A stretch of DNA of 64,000 nt. It comes from Frischella japonica. Lineage in GTDB: Bacteria; Pseudomonadota; Gammaproteobacteria; Enterobacterales; Orbaceae. The stretch lies in the NCBI RefSeq assembly GCF_014489845.1, contig NZ_JABURY010000005.1, positions 1 through 64,000 of the forward strand, given 5' to 3'. Below the pieces are notes generated by a model that did not search any database, was not told where the DNA came from, and saw only the letters and a list, made by a program, of their open reading frames with translations. Below are positions 58,873 to 64,000 of this stretch, piece by piece. Position numbers and translations under genes: made by a program. How positions within the stretch are numbered: position 1 is the first letter of the stretch; every line of letters begins with the position of its first letter.

Positions 58873-59231
58873 ATCAATATCGTACCCTATAAATAAATTT
58901 GTGTATTTGCTTTTTTTTATTACTCCAATGAGTAAAAAAAGGTAAATCCAACTGGACGAAAAAATCACAAAGAGAAATGCCCATAAAGCTAGCCAAAGCA
59001 ACAAAAAACAATAAGAATTAGGCAAATTAACGGGCTTTATGAATAAGTTGGTGATTGAAACGGCGTTAAATGAAGAAATGGTTCTAGGTTTAACTTAATG
59101 TTAATTCTGTATGACAAATATTCAATTTTAGATTTTCTCAATAAAAAATGAGAGTCCTTATAAAAAAATTATAGAGGGCTGGTTTATCAAGTGAAATCTC
59201 CTCTGGTTAGGTTGAGAATTATTTCTTATTT
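58873..59231. other. Junction between metabolic island and toxin array
   Basis: About 360 nt without a supported gene. No immunity-type ORF is seen downstream of the broken cassette that ends at 59232. Confidence 0.4.
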
Positions 59232-59759
59232 TCAATTAATAGGTAAAGCGGATGCAGGATTACTACCCAATGTTGCATCAGTTGCTATAGCGCAATTACC
59301 ATAATTATGAGTTATATCTTCAGTATAGTAATCAGGATTTACATCGCGTATAGAACTTGCCGTATCATTAAGAATAGAATTCGTCTTTTCCTTTTCAGCA
59401 ATATTATTCTAATTAACCTCATCTAATTCAACCGTGACTGTATCAATTTTATAATGTACTTTGGTTCTGACTTCGGTGGCGGTTATTTTGATGCGGGCGT
59501 ATTTTAATAAGCGTAATGAGCGGGTAAGGGGTTTGGCTAAGCTGCCGATTAATAATCCTTCCAAACTGTTTTTTAGTCGTCCTTCAGCAGCCTTGTCGTC
59601 CGGTTTGGCTTGTAAATATTCGGTTACTGGGTTAGCCAGTTCAGGAAATTGTTGTATTAAGTTTGACAGGCGTTCTTCATGGGGATTAGATACCACAAAA
59701 TCGGTGACACTGCCATCAAGCCCAATTATTCTTATCGTGTTTTTATATTTACGATCATT
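59232..59759 (-). pseudogene. Broken toxin cassette (anchor + Tox-PL-like remnant)
   Basis: On the minus strand the shared anchor reads GSVTDFVVSNPHEERLSN down to VELDEVN. The Trp codon TGG that follows in the other copies is TAG here (59409-59411). Reading through it, the frame continues for 58 codons with NPDYYTEDITHNYGNCAIA and TDATLGSNPASALP, then stops at TGA 59232-59234. The NCAIATDATL...NPASALP pattern recalls the start of papain-fold glutamine-deamidase toxins (Tox-PL). Two stops, no ATG and no following immunity gene: a dead module. Confidence 0.65.
59395..59724 (-). repeat. Toxin anchor repeat, copy 1
   Basis: Nearly identical to copies at 60799-61024, 61840-62160 and 63369-63540. 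It codes for the segment PHEERLSNLIQQFPEL to VELDEVN. Differs by an EPL to KPL change and the amber at the Trp codon. Confidence 0.9.
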
Positions 59760-59942
59760 CTAATTTTGCAAGACACTTATACTTAGCTAAAAACCTTTCG
59801 TATTTTAGCAAAACGTCGATTTCAGGAATAAGATATAATTTACAATGTTATGCCTAACATCTAAAATTAGAAGTTAACCGCCAAATTAAATTTCGTTATT
59901 AAAAGTTAATTTGACAATAACATAGGGTTTATTAGTTCCAGT

Positions 59943-60287
59943 TTAATCAGTAAAAACAAAAGATTGTGATATTTCTCCATCAAATAAAGTGATTTTATTC
60001 ACTTTCGATAGATATAATTGTTGTTCTTTTAGCTCTAGAACACCTTCTATAATTGCATCCATAGCATAATATGCATACTCACCACCAACAAGAACACCAA
60101 AACTTTGATCTTTATCAATAATTAACTCAGTAATATTATTTGGTAAAATAATATTATTTTCAGACCAACCATATTTATTATCTGTCAAAAAAACTTTTTC
60201 ATTTAGACCTCCTAAAGCATAAAAATAACCTTTAAACCGCACTAAGCCACAAAGTTTCTTGTTCACAATATCTTTTATTGATAGCAT
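59943..60287 (-). CDS. Putative immunity protein for the papain-like toxin cassette
   Basis: A 114-residue soluble protein, beta-rich, starting MLSIKDIVNKKLCGLVRFKG and ending SQSFVFTD. No family recognised. It lies 83 nt downstream of the papain-like cassette on the same strand, the position that immunity genes take in the neighbouring cassettes. The assignment is positional. Confidence 0.55.
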   Translation of the reverse strand: MLSIKDIVNKKLCGLVRFKGYFYALGGLNEKVFLTDNKYGWSENNIILPNNITELIIDKDQSFGVLVGGEYAYYAMDAIIEGVLELKEQQLYLSKVNKITLFDGEISQSFVFTD

Positions 60288-60370
60288 ATTTTCCTCTAAT
60301 TTAATTTAGGATTAGTAAGTATTGCCTGACCGCTATACTTTAGATTAAATTCATTAATGAGAGTAAAGTA

Positions 60371-60970
60371 TTAGCGACCTAGCGCAGGATCCCTAATTGC
60401 TACAACAGTCTGACCGTTTCTAATAGTGACACCATCAACTGCATGATATCCGCGGTCTAATTTCATTGCAACTATACCATTAGCAGTAGCTGATGAAATG
60501 TCTTCTAAAGAAGTTTTAGATGCAAATCTGGCATCATTTATACCCTGATTTTTCAGTGCCGCAACTAAATCGGTTATTCTGGCACCGTTTGAACCAACTT
60601 TAGAATCGGTGATTAATTTATTTAGATCATATTTTATGCCAGCAATATCTAATATCATCGCACGTGAATTATCACCACAAGTAGGTAAATTTCCTTGATT
60701 TAGAACTAAACGTTTCCCATTTCTGATGATGCTGGTACTCGCTGGATTTCTGGGTTCAAGATTTCCTTCAGTAGTTCCAAAACTCTCATTTATTCTCTTT
60801 TCAGCAACATTATTCCAATTAACCTCATCTAATTCAACTGTGACTGTATCAATTTTATAATGTACTTTGGTTCTGACTTCGGTTACGGTAATTTTGATGC
60901 GGGCATATTTTAATAAGCGTAATGAGCGGGTAAGGGGTTCGGCTAAGCTGCCGATTAATAATCCTTCCAA
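60371..60970 (-). CDS. Orphan toxin cassette: anchor + papain/C39-like peptidase domain
   Basis: About 55 anchor residues (from SLEGLLIGSLAEPLTRSLRL to VELDEVNWNNVAEK), a linker, then about 120 residues with a papain-like arrangement: Cys in NLPTCGDNSRAMIL, His in GYHAVDGVTI and Asp in VAIRDPALGR. This is the order of C39/NlpC-like cysteine-peptidase toxins. The reading frame is open upstream to about 61065 through the anchor copy but contains no ATG; the coordinate used here begins at a TTG that encodes an ordinary Leu of the anchor. It is therefore probably untranslated unless recombined onto a full toxin gene. Confidence 0.65.
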   Translation of the reverse strand: MEGLLIGSLAEPLTRSLRLLKYARIKITVTEVRTKVHYKIDTVTVELDEVNWNNVAEKRINESFGTTEGNLEPRNPASTSIIRNGKRLVLNQGNLPTCGDNSRAMILDIAGIKYDLNKLITDSKVGSNGARITDLVAALKNQGINDARFASKTSLEDISSATANGIVAMKLDRGYHAVDGVTIRNGQTVVAIRDPALGR

Positions 60971-61024
60971 ACTGTTTTTTAGTCGTCCTTCAGCAGCATT
61001 GTCGTCCGGTTTGGCTTGTAGATA
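60799..61024 (-). repeat. Toxin anchor repeat, copy 2
   Basis: 226-nt copy of the anchor, truncated upstream at the YLQAKPDD codons; it joins unrelated sequence at 61025, just past the Ntox50 immunity gene. Confidence 0.9.
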
Positions 61025-61076
61025 GTTGGTATTGCTTGCTCTAATATCATTAAAGTTGAGCAGGACAAATACGTTA

Positions 61077-61445
61077 TTAATATTCTCGACGAAGATAAAG
61101 CCAACCTAAATTTCCTTTTTTATTAATTATCGGAATATCTGGTCGAATAACAATCAAATTCAGATTCATTTGTTTTATATTTAGAATTGGTCTATTTTGC
61201 CAATCATAAAGAATAGGATAAGCACTTGAAATGGTATTAGTATCAATCTGTTGCATTTCCTCTTCCTCTTCTTCAGTTAATTTATCGTCAAAAATTATAT
61301 TAATATCCATTATGTCATTCATATAATTTAATGTAATACCTCTCATTTTTTTTGTTGCTACACCAACTAAATCATTCATTATGTAAAACATCATTTTAGA
61401 GCGAATATCAATTATTTCCTTTTCTGATAGTTTATTTTTATTCAT
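61077..61445 (-). CDS. Putative immunity protein for the Ntox50 cassette
   Basis: A 122-residue acidic protein (DDKLTEEEEEEMQQ in the middle). Its ATG overlaps the Ntox50 stop codon by 4 nt (61442-61445), a typical toxin-immunity coupling. No named immunity family is recognised. Ends GNLGWLYLRREY. Confidence 0.65.
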   Translation of the reverse strand: MNKNKLSEKEIIDIRSKMMFYIMNDLVGVATKKMRGITLNYMNDIMDINIIFDDKLTEEEEEEMQQIDTNTISSAYPILYDWQNRPILNIKQMNLNLIVIRPDIPIINKKGNLGWLYLRREY

Positions 61446-62254
61446 TTTGTTGGCCTCGCTGGGACTATATGTACACCTGTTTTCGAATAGTGAATTGTAA
61501 AATTAGCCGTTGGCTCAAATTTACTTGTTTCCATATTATAATAATTTCCTATAACTTTATTACCCGTTATCCTTTCTCTTGAGCCTGGTTTACCTAATGG
61601 GGTTGAATTTAAAGATGTGCCAGTTCCTGCATATTGATTGACTAAACTTTGAATATCGATATCATTATTTAAAGTGCTTCTTGGTGTAGAAGAACTAGCG
61701 TTTGCTGTTTTGTGCTCATTAGTCCCAACAATATGCTTATTTTGCTGATTCATATTAACATTTAAATTTGGATTTGCATCTGGTGCGAAATTAGCTCTTG
61801 GTTTTACTGGGCTGTTACTAGTTTCCATCCCCGTTTCAACAACATTATTCCAATTAACCTCATCTAATTCAACTGTGACTGTATCAATTTTATAATGTAC
61901 TTTTGTTCTGACTTCGGTAGCGGTTATTTTGATGCGGGCGTATTTCAGTAAGCGTAATGAGCGGGTAAGGGGTTCGGCTAAGCTGCCGATTAATAATCCT
62001 TCCAAACTGTTTTTTAGTCGTCCTTCAGCAGCATTGTCGTCCGGTTTGGCTTGTAGATATTCGGTTACTGGGTTAGCCAGTTCGGGAAATTGTTGTATTA
62101 AGTTTGACAGGCGTTCTTCATGGGGATTAAATACCACAAAATCGGTGACACTGCCGGCTATCATTCCTTTGCCCCATGAGCCCATTTTTTGTAATGGCCG
62201 GATAAACTTGCTGGCTTTAAACATAGGAATAAAACCGACCAGAAATTGACTCAC
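61442..62254 (-). CDS. Toxin cassette: anchor + Ntox50-like C-terminal domain
   Basis: The longest anchor copy, followed by an Asn/Ser-rich linker and a C-terminal domain with TPLGKPGSRERITGNKVIG, then NYYNMETSKFEPTANFTIHY and SKTGVHIVPARP. The IHYSKTG-HIVPARP ending is the pattern of polymorphic toxin type 50, predicted to be an RNase-fold toxin. The first possible start here is GTG at 62254, but the frame is open upstream to TAA near 62390 and reads as more protein (LPISDKPIGEAPNPLQLPQ, then PPETIAGALTHGVSQFL). The gene thus seems cut off from its true 5' end. Confidence 0.72.
   Translation of the reverse strand: MSQFLVGFIPMFKASKFIRPLQKMGSWGKGMIAGSVTDFVVFNPHEERLSNLIQQFPELANPVTEYLQAKPDDNAAEGRLKNSLEGLLIGSLAEPLTRSLRLLKYARIKITATEVRTKVHYKIDTVTVELDEVNWNNVVETGMETSNSPVKPRANFAPDANPNLNVNMNQQNKHIVGTNEHKTANASSSTPRSTLNNDIDIQSLVNQYAGTGTSLNSTPLGKPGSRERITGNKVIGNYYNMETSKFEPTANFTIHYSKTGVHIVPARPTK
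61840..62160 (-). repeat. Toxin anchor repeat, copy 3 (longest context)
   Basis: 321-nt anchor copy that continues upstream without a break into the frame extending to about 62390. The anchor wording (GSVTDFVVFNPHEERLSNLI, then NPVTEYLQAKPDD and EGRLKNSLEGL) resembles the LPD-type regions of phage polyvalent proteins, from memory. Confidence 0.9.
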
Positions 62255-62490
62255 GCCATGCGTTAAAGCACCGGCGATGGTTTCAGGTGGTGAAACCTGA
62301 GGCAGTTGTAAGGGATTGGGTGCTTCGCCAATCGGTTTATCACTGATAGGTAGGGGGCTTAGCAGATAGGGCTTATGTGGGATCCCCTGTTATCATTAAA
62401 ATTAAGAAAGGTAAATTGTTTGTTGAATTTTATTTGCCAGTTTAAAAATAAAAGATAGATCTTCCCCCACTATTATTGGAGATTTATCTT

Positions 62491-62871
62491 TTATTTTGAA
62501 TAACGTTTTCTTAATTTATTCATATAAAATTCTATTGAATCTTTTTCGTTAGGGTGTGCTTCGATATAGCTATTAGATATTATCTGCATAAGATCAACAA
62601 ATTTTTTGGGAGATATTGTAGAACTTTCATAATCTCCAACCAAAAAAGATACCTCATCAAATTCTTTCGACTCATCTAGATCCTGATCTAAAACATATTC
62701 TAATCCTTCATGAATAATACAACCAAAGCCTCGTGATGCATCATAAATAAATTGTAAAAAATTCATTTTTTGTTCTTTATACATAGTTTCAATCAAGTAA
62801 TATAAATCATCACCACTTTGTTCTTCTATTTCTTTTTCTATTTTATTTAACCATTTTAAATTATGATTCAT
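62491..62871 (-). CDS. CdiI-like immunity protein
   Basis: A 126-residue acidic protein (SGDDLYYLIETMYKEQ, FDEVSFLVGDYESS, FVDLMQIISNSYIEAHP). The closing pattern of aromatic/acidic strand followed by a helix with YIEAHPNEKD is like CdiI proteins paired with CdiA tRNase toxins. Its ATG overlaps the toxin stop by 4 nt. Confidence 0.7.
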   Translation of the reverse strand: MNHNLKWLNKIEKEIEEQSGDDLYYLIETMYKEQKMNFLQFIYDASRGFGCIIHEGLEYVLDQDLDESKEFDEVSFLVGDYESSTISPKKFVDLMQIISNSYIEAHPNEKDSIEFYMNKLRKRYSK

Positions 62872-63536
62872 TTTATGTTCCGATTGGGTATTGTGATAAA
62901 TGCATTGTTTATTTTACCTGTGTTTCGATCCTTTGTAACGATGAACCAATATCCATCAATTTTTACAGAATATTCTCTTGCCTTTGAATTATTTCTAAAA
63001 TAATTTTCTGCTTGTTTTGCAGCTCTATTAGACATATCTGCAATTTTAGCATCAGATAATATACTAGGATCATAAGTCGTTTTCTTTTCTACTTTTTTAA
63101 ATCCATTAATTGCACCTGCATTTGGACCATTGGCAACTTTTTTTGGAAGCTTATATTTATATTCAATTAAACCAGGGAAACGAGAATCTGTATATTTAGG
63201 ACCAACGATCTCACCGCCTGTCATTTTAATTGATTCTAAAAATGCATCTTGGTTATGAGCTCCAGAAATTCCTGTTCTTTTCGCATTTAATTGTCCAATT
63301 TGTTTGTTATGTGAAGTTACATCTGAAACAAAACTATCAGGTACTAATTGTTGTTTCGTTCCCTTTTCCGCAACATTATTCCAATTAACCTCATCTAATT
63401 CAACCGTGACTGTATCAATTTTATAATGTACTTTTGTTCTGACTTCAGTTACGGTTATTTTGATGCGGGTATATTTTAGTAAGCGTAGTGATCGGGTAAG
63501 GGGTTCGGCTAAGCTGCCGATTAATAATCCTTCCAA
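62868..63536 (-). CDS. Orphan toxin cassette: anchor + CdiA-type C-terminal nuclease domain
   Basis: A short anchor (EGLLIGSLAEPLTRSLRLLK to VELDEVNWNNVAEK) leads to a C-terminal domain containing RTGISGAHNQDAFLESIK, GLIEYKYKLPKK, then TTYDPSILSDAKIADMSNRA and a final strand-rich region. The AHN-AF...EYKYKLPKK...TYDP--LSD pattern is that of CdiA C-terminal tRNase domains. No ATG precedes it: the frame opens after TAG and the coordinate given here is a Leu TTG inside the anchor. Immunity gene follows with 4-nt overlap. Confidence 0.7.
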   Translation of the reverse strand: MEGLLIGSLAEPLTRSLRLLKYTRIKITVTEVRTKVHYKIDTVTVELDEVNWNNVAEKGTKQQLVPDSFVSDVTSHNKQIGQLNAKRTGISGAHNQDAFLESIKMTGGEIVGPKYTDSRFPGLIEYKYKLPKKVANGPNAGAINGFKKVEKKTTYDPSILSDAKIADMSNRAAKQAENYFRNNSKAREYSVKIDGYWFIVTKDRNTGKINNAFITIPNRNIK

Positions 63537-63540
63537 ACTA
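63369..63540 (-). repeat. Toxin anchor repeat, copy 4
   Basis: 172-nt copy, the shortest; homology to the other copies stops at 63540, immediately at the SLEGL codons, and is joined to unrelated AT-rich sequence. Confidence 0.9.
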
Positions 63541-63728
63541 AATCGCTAAAAAAGTTGGTTGAATTTAGTATGGTCAATGATCACTATTCAAAGTAGAACA
63601 ATAGAGAGCATTACAACTTTTCCTTTAGATAATCACATACAACATTGTATAGTTTTTTATATTTTGCCGGTTAAGAAAGCACTAGTGACATTAACAATAA
63701 TGATAATTTGTAATATTAGATTTTCTAA

Positions 63729-64000
63729 CTAGATAGATTCAATTTTGACATACAAGTTTTTGGGGGCTTCAGGAAAATACTTAAATAAAGCAGGACAAAG
63801 CCAACCTTCCATATCAAATTCTTTCGAGTAATACCAATTACCAGCATTATCAGATCTACGCCATTCTAAACAAAGATCGGTATCAGGGAAGTAGTCTTTA
63901 GAAAAGATTAAAATAAATCCTTTTTCAACATTTGGGATTGATTCAGTGGCTTTATCAATTAAAATATCTGCGCCAGAAACAAAAGGCTCTTGTAACAAGC
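63729..64000 (-). CDS. DUF6717-like protein, 5' end outside the window
   Basis: C-terminal part of a small protein: EPFVSGADILIDKATESIPN, EKGFILIFSKDYFPD, GNWYYSKEFDMEGWLCPALF and KYFPEAPKNLYVKIESI. The DMEGWLCPALFKYF pattern is that of DUF6717 (from memory). The frame is still open at the window edge and no ATG is present. Its place upstream of the orphan cassettes suggests it is the immunity or an associated gene of the main toxin outside the window. Confidence 0.65.
   Translation of the reverse strand, partial: LLQEPFVSGADILIDKATESIPNVEKGFILIFSKDYFPDTDLCLEWRRSDNAGNWYYSKEFDMEGWLCPALFKYFPEAPKNLYVKIESI

Noticed and set aside
58645-59025. 126-codon minus-strand frame with a hydrophobic N-terminus
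   Set aside because: It overlaps the 3' end of the flavoprotein gene and spans its strong terminator. It has no recognisable family and no ribosome site.
1-64000. tRNA, rRNA or insertion-sequence genes
   Set aside because: No cloverleaf ends in CCA, no rRNA-like block, and no transposase-like frame were recognised on either strand; a tRNAscan or IS search would settle this.

Overview
The window reads as a chromosomal stretch of a strongly AT-rich gammaproteobacterium. Most housekeeping proteins align over their full length, from memory, with their Escherichia coli counterparts (GyrA, MetG, CycA, Dcd, MltA, FdoGHI, YgfB/PepP), and several E. coli neighbourhoods are kept: ygfB-pepP, serB-radA, metG/mrp divergent, dcd-asmA and ydiL/ydiMN/ydiB-aroD. 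Base composition, gene content and the Enterobacterales-like but rearranged order fit Orbaceae (Gilliamella-type insect-gut symbionts). That assignment is an inference, because no rRNA gene is present.

Layout. 0.3-4.2 kb: ispB, a tonB-type gene, pepP, ygfB. 4.6-8.6 kb: a sugar locus with an RpiR/AlsR regulator divergent from rpiB, an alsE-type epimerase and a PTS IICB permease. Together these could take D-allose or D-allulose to fructose 6-phosphate without a separate kinase. 8.6-10.8 kb: a decayed surface-protein gene. 11.1-12.3 kb: queD-queE behind a preQ1-I riboswitch and a 25-codon leader ORF. 12.4-29.0 kb: housekeeping genes (radA, serB, cycA, mltA, metG, mrp, dcd, asmA, gyrA, gltP). 29.1-29.8 kb: a five-unit tandem array of about 136-bp repeats, each with a hairpin core. 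30-34 kb: an ABC importer with two paralogous binding proteins. 34-41.8 kb: a Sel1-repeat protein, fdhE and a respiratory formate dehydrogenase whose catalytic subunit has cysteine where E. coli has selenocysteine. 42-44 kb: lpxL and mutM.

44.1-58.8 kb is an accessory shikimate/quinate island. It holds a LysR regulator, an AroE-like dehydrogenase, an aldo/keto reductase, YdiL, shikimate kinase, two YdiM/YdiN-type MFS carriers, a Nudix hydrolase, a TIM-barrel protein, YdiB, AroD, an SDR and a large FMN/4Fe-4S/FAD enoate-reductase-like flavoprotein. A 15-bp box of LysR type recurs in front of both transcription units. I suggest import and stepwise (possibly reductive) conversion of quinate or shikimate.

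59.2-64 kb (minus strand) is an array of polymorphic-toxin cassettes. Four copies of one anchor segment are each fused to a different C-terminal toxin domain (CdiA-type nuclease, Ntox50, papain-like peptidase, a nonsense-broken Tox-PL-like remnant). Three are followed by small immunity-like genes, and two of those pairs overlap by 4 nt. The anchors mostly lack a start codon, so this looks like a reservoir of silent orphan toxin/immunity modules downstream of a main toxin gene beyond the window edge.
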